DNA of 64,000 bases from an uncultured Hyphomonas sp. Lineage in GTDB: Bacteria > Pseudomonadota > Alphaproteobacteria > Caulobacterales > Hyphomonadaceae. The translations under genes and the position numbers were made by a program. Shown in pieces: positions 33,320-41,008 of the stretch; the first letter of the stretch is position 1, and the number at the start of each line of letters is the position of its first letter. Under the pieces are notes generated by a model, which saw only the letters and a list, made by a program, of their open reading frames with translations, was not told the origin of the DNA and made no database searches. The stretch lies in the NCBI RefSeq assembly GCF_963678195.1, contig NZ_OY782759.1:1-64000 (forward strand), in the 5' to 3' direction.

Positions 33320-35197
33320 ATGATCAAACCTGCCGTATCAGCGCTGGCGCTGGCCTTCGCACTCGCCGCCTGCGGACAGCCGGCCGACAAACCCGCCGCC
33401 CCCGCCGCCGCAACTGAGCTGACCGCCGACCAGAAGGCCGAGATCAGCAAAGAGCTGAACGACTGGTTCGACGCGAAGTATGAGGAATCGCTTCAGGAAA
33501 GCCCGATCATGATGACCTTCCTTGGCCGGAAGGACCTCAACGACAAGATCGACTGCTTCACCCTTGCCTGCGCCGATGAACAGCTGGCCCGCCAGAAGGC
33601 CGCCGTCGAGGAAATGAAAGCCAAGTTCAACTATGACGACCTGTCGGACGCCGACAAACTGTCCTGGGACCTGTTCGAATACCAATATGAGCAAGCCGCC
33701 GAGGCTGCGAAGTTCCGCTATAATGGCTTCGTCTATGACCAGATGAACGGCCCTCAGGGCTTCATCCCGCAATTCCTGATCAGCTTCCACAATGTCGAGA
33801 ATGCGGACGACATGCGCGCCTATGTTTCGCGGATCCGCGAAGCCGCCCGCGCGCTGAACGAAGCGACAGACGTGGCCCGCGTGAACGCCGAGCACGGCAC
33901 GCATGCCCCGAAATTCGCTTATGAAGGTGTGATCGATCAGTCCCGGAAAGTCATCACGGGCGCGCCGTTCACTGAGGGCGAAGACAGCGCCCTGCTGGCC
34001 GATGTGAAATCCGAACTCGCCACCCTCGTCGAGAATGGCGAGCTGACGCAGGCGGAGTCGGACGAGATCCTTTCCGATGCGATTGACGCGATGACGAACG
34101 ATTTCCTCGACGCCTTCGACAACATCATCGCGTTCGCGACCGAAGACATGGCCAACTCACCGGATTCCACGCAGGCCGTCGGCGCCTTCCTTCAGCCGGA
34201 TGGCGAAGCCTATTACGAGGAACGCCTCGCCAACAACACGACCACGTCGATGACCGCCGACGAGATCCACCAGATCGGCCTCGCCGAAGTGGACCGGATC
34301 CATGCCGAGATGGAAGCCATCAAGGAACAGGTCGGCTTCGAGGGTACGCTGCAGGAATTCTTCGCCTTCCAGCGCGACTCCAAGGATGATGAACGTTTCT
34401 ACTATCCGGACACGGATGAGGGCCGCCAGGCCTATATCGACGACGCCACGGCGAAGATCGAGAACATCAAGGCCAAGCTGCCGGAATTCTTCGGCATCCT
34501 GCCGAAAGCAGACCTGGTCGTGAAGCGCGTCGAAGCCTTCCGCGAACAACCGGGCGCGGCCCAGCACTACTTCCCCGGCACGCCGGACGGCTCGCGCCCC
34601 GGCGTCTACTACGCCCACCTCTCGGACATGAAAGCCATGCCGAAGGGCGAGCTGGAAGTGATCGCCTATCATGAAGGCATTCCGGGCCACCACATGCAGA
34701 TCTCGATCGCGCAGGAACTGACCGGCGTGCCGAAGTTCCGGACCCAGATCAACTTCACCGCCTATGCCGAAGGCTGGGGCCTCTATTCCGAATGGCTCGC
34801 CACGGAATTCCCGGGCACCTATGAAGACCCCTATTCCGACTTCGGCCGTCTCGGCTCGGAAATCTGGCGCGCCATCCGCCTCGTCGTGGACACCGGCCTG
34901 CACTCCAAGGGCTGGACCGAGGAACAGGCCGTTCAGTACTTCCTCGACAACTCCGCCATCACCGAGGCGCAGGCCCGGTCCGAAGTGCAGCGCTATATCG
35001 TGATGCCGGGCCAGGCCACGGCCTACAAGATCGGCATGATCAAGATCCAGGACCTGCGCAAGCACGCCGAAGAAGAACTGGGCGACAAGTTCGACATCCG
35101 CGGCTTCCACGACACCGTGCTCGGCGGCGGCTCGATGCCGCTCGACCTGCTGGAGCGCCGCGTCGACCAGTGGATCGCAGAACAGAAGGCCGCCTAA
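33320..35197 (+). CDS. DUF885 family metallopeptidase-like lipoprotein
   Basis: A 625-residue exported protein with signal and lipobox LAAC (ALALAFALAACGQ). The DUF885 signature H451-E452-G-I-P-G-H457-H458 lies in VIAYHEGIPGHHMQ, with downstream FTAYAEGWGLYSEWLA and the end RYIVMPGQATAYKIG. The HExxxGHH-type motif marks putative zinc peptidases related to M3/M32. Activity in the family is little studied. A paralogue lies at 55688-57439. A TTGACA at 33250-33255 could be its -35 box but lacks a good -10. It probably takes part in peptide use at the cell surface. Confidence 0.88.
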   Translation: MIKPAVSALALAFALAACGQPADKPAAPAAATELTADQKAEISKELNDWFDAKYEESLQESPIMMTFLGRKDLNDKIDCFTLACADEQLARQKAAVEEMKAKFNYDDLSDADKLSWDLFEYQYEQAAEAAKFRYNGFVYDQMNGPQGFIPQFLISFHNVENADDMRAYVSRIREAARALNEATDVARVNAEHGTHAPKFAYEGVIDQSRKVITGAPFTEGEDSALLADVKSELATLVENGELTQAESDEILSDAIDAMTNDFLDAFDNIIAFATEDMANSPDSTQAVGAFLQPDGEAYYEERLANNTTTSMTADEIHQIGLAEVDRIHAEMEAIKEQVGFEGTLQEFFAFQRDSKDDERFYYPDTDEGRQAYIDDATAKIENIKAKLPEFFGILPKADLVVKRVEAFREQPGAAQHYFPGTPDGSRPGVYYAHLSDMKAMPKGELEVIAYHEGIPGHHMQISIAQELTGVPKFRTQINFTAYAEGWGLYSEWLATEFPGTYEDPYSDFGRLGSEIWRAIRLVVDTGLHSKGWTEEQAVQYFLDNSAITEAQARSEVQRYIVMPGQATAYKIGMIKIQDLRKHAEEELGDKFDIRGFHDTVLGGGSMPLDLLERRVDQWIAEQKAA

Positions 35198-35288
35198 GGC
35201 CACGTATTCGCCAATCGGGCGACGCTGGGGCAGGGCTTGCATCAGGCAGGCCCTGCCCTACGCTTTTGGGGAAACGACGGAGCCAAAG

Positions 35289-36473
35289 ATGGACCTTTCC
35301 TTCAGCCCTGAGATCGAAGCCTTCCGCACAAAAGTGCGGACCTGGTTCGAGACAGACTTCCCGAAAGACATCATCCGGAAATACAAGGCTGGCCTGCCGC
35401 TGACGACGGAGGAAGTCCGCCGCTCCGAAATGGCCCTTGGGCAGAAGGGCTGGCTCGCCACGGCCTGGCCGGAAGAGTATGGCGGCCCCGGCTGGGGGAT
35501 CGAGGAACAATACGTTTTCGACGAGGAACTGGAACGCGCCGGCGTGCCGACCGTCACCCCGATGGGCGTCATCTATGTCGGCCCGGTGATCTACACATTC
35601 GGCTCGGACGAACAGAAAGCCCGCTGGCTGCCCGGCATCCGCGACGGCTCGGTCGGCTGGGCGCAGGGCTATTCCGAGCCCGGTGCAGGCTCTGACCTCG
35701 CCTCTCTCCAGTTCAGCGCCAAACTCGAAGACGGCACCTACACCCTAAACGGCCACAAGATCTGGACCTCCGCGGCCCAGCATGCCGACTGGATATTCCT
35801 CCTCGCCCGCACCTCCCAGGAAGAGAAGAAACAGCAAGGTATCAGCTTCATCTGCTGCCCCATCGATGCGCCCGGCGTGACGGTGAAACCGATCATCACC
35901 ATCGACGGCAATCATGTCCTGAACGAGGTCTTCTTCGAGGATGTGAAAGTGCCCGAAGACAACCGGATCGGCGAGGCCGGAAAAGGCTGGACCTATTCGC
36001 AATACCTGCTCGGTTTCGAGCGCACGTCCTACGCCCGCATCGGCGGCAAGCGCGCCATGCTGCGCCACATCCGCGACGTGGCCATGTCCACGCCGGACGG
36101 CAGCGGCGACCGGCTGATCGATGATGCAGGCTTTGCCCGCCGCCTGACGGAAGCGGAAATGGCGGTCGACGGGCTGGAGATGACGGTGTTCCGCGTCTTG
36201 TCCGCGGCCGCCCGAGGCGGCTCTCCCGGCGATGCGGCCTCCACCGTGAAAATCCTCGCCACGACGACCCATCAGCAGATCACCGAACTGATGGTGGATG
36301 CGGCAGGCGCCTATGCCCAGCCGCATTTCAGCTTCTGGGCCGGCCAGAACGATCCCGGCGGCTCACCGGGGCGTGACATGGCGACCTATTTTGCAGGACG
36401 TGCCCAGTCCATCTATGGCGGCACGAACGAGATCCAGCGGACAATCATTGCACGGAAAGTGCTGGGGCTTTGA
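35289..36473 (+). CDS. acyl-CoA dehydrogenase family protein
   Basis: The 394-residue FAD enzyme should introduce the alpha-beta double bond into an acyl-CoA. Visible markers are the N-terminal FSPEIEAFRTKVRTWFE, AWPEEYGGPGWG, the FAD/substrate segment WAQGYSEPGAGSDLASL, LNGHKIWTSAAQHADW, QLMVDAAGAYA-like C-terminal helix contacts, and the end QSIYGGTNEIQRTIIARKVL with the flavin-binding TNEIQ. The chain-length class cannot be fixed; it resembles the ACAD group often tied to steroid, terpenoid or branched substrates. It stands alone, 91 bp after the DUF885 gene. Confidence 0.92.
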   Translation: MDLSFSPEIEAFRTKVRTWFETDFPKDIIRKYKAGLPLTTEEVRRSEMALGQKGWLATAWPEEYGGPGWGIEEQYVFDEELERAGVPTVTPMGVIYVGPVIYTFGSDEQKARWLPGIRDGSVGWAQGYSEPGAGSDLASLQFSAKLEDGTYTLNGHKIWTSAAQHADWIFLLARTSQEEKKQQGISFICCPIDAPGVTVKPIITIDGNHVLNEVFFEDVKVPEDNRIGEAGKGWTYSQYLLGFERTSYARIGGKRAMLRHIRDVAMSTPDGSGDRLIDDAGFARRLTEAEMAVDGLEMTVFRVLSAAARGGSPGDAASTVKILATTTHQQITELMVDAAGAYAQPHFSFWAGQNDPGGSPGRDMATYFAGRAQSIYGGTNEIQRTIIARKVLGL

Positions 36474-36514
36474 GACACGCGTAACCGCCGGACGTCCGCT
36501 CTCTACCGCTCCAT

Positions 36515-36587
36515 CCTTCGACTTCGCTCAGGATGAGTCCTGTTCTTTCCTGCACCCTCGTAGCGCTCATGCTGAGCGAAGTCGAAG
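36515..36587. repeat. long palindromic intergenic repeat (copy 1)
   Basis: Arm CTTCGACTTCGCTCAGGATG (36516-36535, continuing AG) faces CTCATGCTGAGCGAAGTCGA (36566-36585, continuing AG), complementary over 22 bases with one mismatch, around a 28-base centre. The same element with the same flank (from CCCTCGTAGCG to AAGCACG) recurs at 61862-61933, with a one-arm relic at 61763-61779. It is a REP/MITE-like family with no coding capacity. Confidence 0.85.
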
Positions 36588-36609
36588 CACGAGCGCGGGC
36601 TGAAACAAG

Positions 36610-36744
36610 CCCCCCCTCCGTCAGCCGGCTTTGCCGTCTGCCACCTCCCCCGCAAGCGAGGGAGGATGCCCTTACCGCAAGTCCAGGACTTAATCCTCCA
36701 CCGCTTGCGGGGGAGGTGGGCCGCGAAGCGGGTCGGAGGGGGGC
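36610..36744. repeat. second inverted-repeat element, different family
   Basis: Outer arms CCCCCCTCCG (from 36610) and CGGAGGGGGG (to 36743) enclose inner arms CCACCTCCCCCGCAAGCG (36641-36658) and CGCTTGCGGGGGAGGTGG (36702-36719), with about 40 bases between the inner arms. The whole 135-bp unit can fold into one long imperfect hairpin. Similar CCTCCCCCGC-rich units are common between genes in alphaproteobacteria. Together with the preceding palindrome it fills the gap 36474-36753. Confidence 0.8.
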
Positions 36745-36753
36745 TACGCAGGT

Positions 36754-36984
36754 TCAGAAATCGTAGGCGATGCCTTTGCGTTCCCAATCTCCATACCGGG
36801 TCGGCTCGATACTTCTGGGCCCGCCATGCTCGTCTTCCGGCAGGGCAGCCGCATCGGCGGCCTCTTTGGCCTTGCGGGCATCGGCCTCTTCCAGCGCGCG
36901 GCGGGCCGCTTCCGGCAACGCCTTTCGGCGCTCGATTTCCGCGTCCGTCAGCGCAGGGATTACAGCTTTGTCATCGCTGGCCAT
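36754..36984 (-). CDS. DUF1674 protein (SDHAF4-like succinate dehydrogenase assembly factor)
   Basis: A 76-residue protein ending GGPRSIEPTRYGDWERKGIAYDF-like; the diagnostic part is EPTRYGDWERKG then the terminal DF. This is the DUF1674/SDHAF4 signature. In mitochondria SDHAF4 binds flavinylated SdhA and promotes complex II assembly; a bacterial role is inferred from homology. Its likely client operon sdhCDAB lies in the same window at 57548-60965. The N-terminal half is charged helix (EIERRKALPEAARRALEEAD). It is divergent from htpX. Confidence 0.88.
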   Translation of the reverse strand: MASDDKAVIPALTDAEIERRKALPEAARRALEEADARKAKEAADAAALPEDEHGGPRSIEPTRYGDWERKGIAYDF

Positions 36985-37036
36985 GAAGACTCCTCTTTTC
37001 GTTAACGCTCGCCATATAGGGGTGGCAGCTGGGGAG

Positions 37037-37062
37037 TGCTAACGCACCGCGTACATACGCGG
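37037..37062. promoter_or_regulatory. adjacent palindromes upstream of htpX
   Basis: GTGC-TAAC-GCAC (37037-37048) is followed directly by CCGCGTA-CA-TACGCGG (37047-37062), a perfect 7-bp inverted repeat, 24 bp before the htpX ATG. It is placed where an operator or leader hairpin for this stress-type protease gene would be. Confidence 0.45.
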
Positions 37063-37086
37063 AGAAACGACTGGAGTTAAGGCCCG

Positions 37087-37986
37087 ATGGGCACGCTTAA
37101 AACCTTCATTCTTCTCGCGGCAATGACCGCGCTGTTCATGGGCGTCGGCTATCTGATCGGCGGCACCACCGGCATGGCCATCGCCTTCGTCGTGGCGGCC
37201 GCGATGAATATTTTCTCCTATTGGAATTCCGACAAGATCGTCCTGTCGATGCAGGGCGCCAAGGAAATCGATCCGAAGACCGCCTCCCCCATGCTGCGCA
37301 CCTTCGCCAATGATGTCGCCCTGATGGCAGACCGGGCCGGCTTGCCGCCGCCGCGCGTCTACATCATCGAGACGCCCCAGCCGAACGCCTTCGCCACGGG
37401 CCGCGACCCGCAACATGCGGCCGTCTGCGCCACGACCGGCCTGCTGGGCATGCTGAACCGCGACGAGGTGCGCGGCGTGATGGCGCACGAACTGGCCCAT
37501 GTGAAACACCGCGACACGCTGACCATGACCGTAACGGCCACCATCGCCGGTGCCATCGGCATGCTGGCAAACTTCGCCCTCTTCTTCGGGCGCGAACGCA
37601 CGGGCCTGATCGGCTCCATCGCGATCATGATCTTTGCCCCGATGGCCGCCGGTCTCGTCCAGATGGCGATCTCCCGCTCGCGCGAGTATGAAGCCGACCG
37701 GATGGGCGCGGAAATCTGCGGCAACCCGCTCTGGCTCGCCTCGGCGCTGGCCAAGATCGAGCGCGGCGCGCGGTCGACGATCAATGTCGCCGCCGAGCGC
37801 AATCCGGCCATGGCGCACATGTATATCGCGAACCCTCTGAACGGGCGCGGCGCGGACAATCTCTTCTCAACCCATCCGGCAACCGCCAACCGGATAGAGG
37901 CGCTGCGCCGCCTCGCCTCGGAAATGGGCGTGACGGCAGCGCCGGCCTCCCCGGCCATGCGCCGCGAAGCGGGTCCGTGGGGCTGA
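37087..37986 (+). CDS. htpX: membrane zinc metalloprotease HtpX
   Basis: A 299-residue M48B protease of the inner membrane that degrades misfolded membrane proteins alongside FtsH. N-terminal helices lie at about 5-22 and 27-43. The zinc motif H134-E135-x2-H138 is in [13 protein letters not shown], the third-ligand glutamate is in [14 protein letters not shown], and a second pair of helices (about 145-165 and 177-197) lies between them. The C-terminal part [18 protein letters not shown] is a family hallmark. Its order with DUF1674 and rsmB is common in alphaproteobacteria. Confidence 0.95.
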   Translation: MGTLKTFILLAAMTALFMGVGYLIGGTTGMAIAFVVAAAMNIFSYWNSDKIVLSMQGAKEIDPKTASPMLRTFANDVALMADRAGLPPPRVYIIETPQPNAFATGRDPQHAAVCATTGLLGMLNRDEVRGVMAHELAHVKHRDTLTMTVTATIAGAIGMLANFALFFGRERTGLIGSIAIMIFAPMAAGLVQMAISRSREYEADRMGAEICGNPLWLASALAKIERGARSTINVAAERNPAMAHMYIANPLNGRGADNLFSTHPATANRIEALRRLASEMGVTAAPASPAMRREAGPWG

Positions 37987-38013
37987 CGCTCCGATGCCGA
38001 AGGTTCCTTTCAG

Positions 38014-38307
38014 ATGGAATACCTCAGAGTTAGGTGGATACACTCCTTTCCCGATGATCCCGTGATGCTCTACAGCGAATTGGATGATGAACGCTGGGAG
38101 TTGAGAAAAGTGGATGTCTACGCAGATGGCCGCGAGGATTACGCGGACAGCAAAGAGCAAACTGGCAGCACCGGGCTTGGAAAAGTCCCAACGCCACCAC
38201 TCGATGAAATCGCCGCACAACGCGAATTCGAACCCGAGCTGATAACGGCAGAAGAGTTCGAGACTGCCTGGCAAAGTGCCAAGACAAAACACGGCAGAAC
38301 GCTGTGA
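38014..38307 (+). CDS. DUF6881 domain protein
   Basis: A 97-residue soluble protein. It fits the small DUF6881 family: RVRWIHSFPDDPVMLYSELD, ELRKVDVYADGREDYA, and PTPPLDEIAAQREFEPELIT then EEFETAW. Such proteins are often found near toxin or immunity-type loci, but their function is unknown. Its TGA overlaps the GTG start of rsmB (GTGA), so it sits within the otherwise conserved htpX-rsmB order. It is somewhat AT-richer than both flanks. Confidence 0.75.
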   Translation: MEYLRVRWIHSFPDDPVMLYSELDDERWELRKVDVYADGREDYADSKEQTGSTGLGKVPTPPLDEIAAQREFEPELITAEEFETAWQSAKTKHGRTL

Positions 38308-39647
38308 GCGGCGCATTGGTGCGGCGGGCAGCCGCCGATCTCCTGTTTCTCACTCTCGAAAAACGCCGCACGCTGGACCAGGCCATGGCCGAGTCCCCAC
38401 CCTTTGGCGATCTCGACGGACCGGACCGGGCCTTTGCCCGCGCCATCGCCTCGGCGGCGCTCAGGGAACTTGGCCGGATCGACCGCGCACTCGCCCCCCT
38501 CCTCTCCCGTCCGCTTCAGGCAGCCAGCCCGGCCATCCGGGCGCTGCTGCGCGCCGGCGCCGTGCAGCTCTGGCGGATGGATGTGCCGGAACATGCCGCC
38601 GTCTCCGAAACCGTGGAAGCGGCAAAGGACTGGCCGGACGCCCGCTCCGGCGGCGCGTTCCTGAACGCCGTGCTGCGCCGCGCCGCTGCCGAACGGCCGG
38701 ATCTGGACGCCCTGCCCGTCACCGCGATCTGGCCGGACTGGCTGGCCGCGGCGTTCGAGGACAGCCTCGGGGCAGATGGCGCCGCCCGGCTTGCCGCCGC
38801 CCAGCTGGGGGAACCCGGCATTTACCTTACCGCAAAGGGCAACGCCGCCGCCGTCGCCGAAATGACCGGCGGGGAGCTGCTTGCCTCCGGCTCTGTCCGC
38901 GCGCCGGGCGGACCGGTCGAGGCACTCGCCGAATATGGCAGCGGCGACTGGTGGGTGCAGGACCCGGCCGCCGCCCTGCCTGCAAAACTGCTCATGGCAA
39001 GCGCATCGGATGGTCCGGATAAGTCCGGCATCGTCATGGACAAGTCCGGTATGGTCATGGGCAAGTCGCCGGAAGTCACGGCGATTGACCTTTGCGCAGC
39101 CCCCGGCGGCAAGACGCTGCAACTCTGCGCGGCGGGCCTCAATGTCATCGCGGTGGACCGGTCGAAACCGCGCCTCAAACGCCTCGAAGAGAACCTTGAG
39201 CGTACCGGCCTCTCTGCAGCAATCATTACAGCTGACGCCGAAACCTGGCGCCCGGAAAAGCCAGCAGACCTGCTCCTGCTTGACGCGCCCTGTTCCGCGC
39301 TTGGCACGCTGCGCCGCCACCCGGAAGGCGCCTGGATCAAGCGTGAAGCCGACATCGCCCGCTTCCCGGATGTGCAGTACCGGCTACTGAAAGCAGCGAC
39401 AGAGATGGTCCGCCCCGGCGGCACGATCCTCTATTGCGTCTGCACGCCGCTGAAGGCGGAAGGCGCCGATGTCGTGGCCCGCGCCATTGCCGACGGCCTC
39501 GTCACCCGCCTGCCCGTGACGCCGGACGAAGCGCCCGGTTTTGCCGATAGCATTACAGATCACGGAGATGTGCTCACCCTGCCGGGCGAAGGGGCCGAAC
39601 ATGACGCATTCTTCATGGCACGGCTGTCGCCCGCAGCGTTAAAGTAA
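38304..39647 (+). CDS. rsmB: 16S rRNA m5C967 methyltransferase RsmB
   Basis: A 447-residue enzyme; GTG start inside the DUF6881 stop. An N-terminal NusB-like RNA-binding domain (about 1-135, with LNAVLRRAAAE) precedes the SAM domain: motif I D-L-C264-A-A-P-G-G-K-T, motif IV DAPCSALG with C330, and motif VI YCVCTP with C380 as the likely catalytic cysteine. Just before motif I there is a tandem seven-residue repeat (DKSGIVM, DKSGMVM, GKSPEV) that I do not know from the family. Full length otherwise. Confidence 0.93.
   Translation: MSGALVRRAAADLLFLTLEKRRTLDQAMAESPPFGDLDGPDRAFARAIASAALRELGRIDRALAPLLSRPLQAASPAIRALLRAGAVQLWRMDVPEHAAVSETVEAAKDWPDARSGGAFLNAVLRRAAAERPDLDALPVTAIWPDWLAAAFEDSLGADGAARLAAAQLGEPGIYLTAKGNAAAVAEMTGGELLASGSVRAPGGPVEALAEYGSGDWWVQDPAAALPAKLLMASASDGPDKSGIVMDKSGMVMGKSPEVTAIDLCAAPGGKTLQLCAAGLNVIAVDRSKPRLKRLEENLERTGLSAAIITADAETWRPEKPADLLLLDAPCSALGTLRRHPEGAWIKREADIARFPDVQYRLLKAATEMVRPGGTILYCVCTPLKAEGADVVARAIADGLVTRLPVTPDEAPGFADSITDHGDVLTLPGEGAEHDAFFMARLSPAALK
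39018..39068 (+). repeat. 21-bp tandem repeat inside rsmB
   Basis: Unit 1 is 39018-39038 (GATAAGTCCGGCATCGTCAT then G), unit 2 is 39039-39059, and a partial third unit starts at 39060. It encodes DKSGIVM-DKSGMVM-GKS between the RNA-binding half and the SAM domain. Frame-preserving. Confidence 0.85.
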
Positions 39648-39739
39648 GCCGGAGGCCCTGAATTTGCCCCTGAAGGTTCATGTAGCATTCAGCCGGCACA
39701 TGCCAGAAAGCCCCCATACAATGTGCAGGGAGCACTTAA

Positions 39740-40237
39740 ATGACCGTTGTTTCTTCCATCCGCACCTCGACCGGCAAGCTGGCCGCCGGTGCTTTCCTGG
39801 CGCTCAGCCTCTCGCTGGCTGGCTGTGCCTCCACGCAAGGTGTGAATACCGTTTCTCCTGGCGCTGTCGGCCAGTCTTCGCGCGTCTATCACGGCACCGT
39901 CATGTCGGTGCGTGAAGTCACGATCCAGCCCAAGCAATCGATGATCGGCACAGCTGCCGGTGCCGTCCTCGGCGGCCTTGCAGGCTCCGAGCTCGGCGGC
40001 GGCGACAAGGCCCAGACCGCTGGCGCCATTGGCGGCGCTGTCCTTGGCGGCATGGCCGGTAACGCAGCCGGCAAGGCCGTCGGCACCGGTAAAGGCTTCG
40101 CCTATGTGGTCCGCTTTTCCAGCGGTGAAACGCAGGAAATCATCCAGGGCGCCGACGTCTATATCGCCCCTGGCACCCCGGTAGACATCATCGCCAGCCC
40201 GGATGGCTGGAAGCTGATTCCGGCAGCTGCTTACTAA
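39740..40237 (+). CDS. outer-membrane lipoprotein with glycine-zipper (17-kDa antigen type)
   Basis: A 165-residue exported lipoprotein. The signal ends in lipobox LAGC (SLSLAGCASTQ). The mature protein has a short beta region (YHGTVMSVREVTIQP), a two-helix glycine zipper (GTAAGAVLGGLAGSELGGG, then AGAIGGAVLGGMAGNAAGK) and a C-terminal SH3-like part (AYVVRFSSGETQEIIQGADV). This is the SlyB/Rickettsia 17-kDa antigen layout, associated with outer-membrane integrity. It stands between rsmB and rpe and is followed by a terminator-like hairpin. Confidence 0.9.
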   Translation: MTVVSSIRTSTGKLAAGAFLALSLSLAGCASTQGVNTVSPGAVGQSSRVYHGTVMSVREVTIQPKQSMIGTAAGAVLGGLAGSELGGGDKAQTAGAIGGAVLGGMAGNAAGKAVGTGKGFAYVVRFSSGETQEIIQGADVYIAPGTPVDIIASPDGWKLIPAAAY

Positions 40238-40268
40238 GCCCAACGCCTTCTATCGAAAGCAGATTCGG

Positions 40269-40298
40269 AATGCCGGGCGCCTTGTGTGTCCGGCATTT
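40269..40298 (+). terminator. terminator-like hairpin between the lipoprotein gene and rpe
   Basis: AATGCCGG, 13-base loop, CCGGCATTT. The stem is 8 bp with only a three-T tail, so read-through into rpe is likely. Confidence 0.5.
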
Positions 40299-40316
40299 CC
40301 CATTTAGGGAGTCTCT

Positions 40317-40985
40317 ATGCGCGACATACTGATTTCTCCTTCGATTCTCTCTGCAGACTTTGCCTGTCTGGGAGAGGAAATCCGGGCCATTGATCATGCC
40401 GGTGCAGACATGATCCACATTGATGTCATGGACGGCCATTTCGTGCCGAACCTGACCTTCGGCCCACCCGTGATCGAGAAGCTTCGTCCGCACACGAAAA
40501 AGCCGTTCGACGTGCACCTGATGATCGCGCCGGTGGACCCGTTCATCCACGCCTTTGCCAAGGCCGGGGCCAACATCCTGACCGTCCACCCGGAGGCGGG
40601 CCCGCACATGCACCGTACATTGCAGGCCATCCGCGCGGCCGGTATGAAACCGGGCGTTGCCCTCAATCCCGCAACACCGGCCAGCATTATTGAGCCCGTC
40701 ATCGACGACATCGATCTCGTCCTGGTCATGTCTGTAAACCCGGGCTTTGGAGGCCAGGCCTTCATTGAAAGCCAGCTGCGCAAAGTCGAACAATTGCGCC
40801 AGATGATCGACCGGACGGGCCGCGACATCATTCTCGAAATCGATGGCGGCCTGAATGCCGAAACCTCCCCGCGCGCCATTGCCGCGGGCGTCACCGCGAT
40901 TGTTGCCGGGTCTGCCGTATTCAAAGGCGGGCCGACGGCTTATGCTGATAACATCCGTGCCCTGAAACCCAGCGTGCACGCTTAA
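40317..40985 (+). CDS. rpe: ribulose-phosphate 3-epimerase
   Basis: A 222-residue TIM-barrel enzyme that interconverts ribulose-5-P and xylulose-5-P in the pentose phosphate pathway. Family signatures: [35 protein letters not shown] with the metal-binding His and catalytic Asp, [32 protein letters not shown] with the second catalytic Asp, and [14 protein letters not shown] ribosome-binding site precedes the ATG. The heparinase-like gene begins 23 bp after its stop. Confidence 0.96.
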   Translation: MRDILISPSILSADFACLGEEIRAIDHAGADMIHIDVMDGHFVPNLTFGPPVIEKLRPHTKKPFDVHLMIAPVDPFIHAFAKAGANILTVHPEAGPHMHRTLQAIRAAGMKPGVALNPATPASIIEPVIDDIDLVLVMSVNPGFGGQAFIESQLRKVEQLRQMIDRTGRDIILEIDGGLNAETSPRAIAAGVTAIVAGSAVFKGGPTAYADNIRALKPSVHA

Positions 40986-41008
40986 CCCACGTAGATTGGA
41001 CGCGCGCC

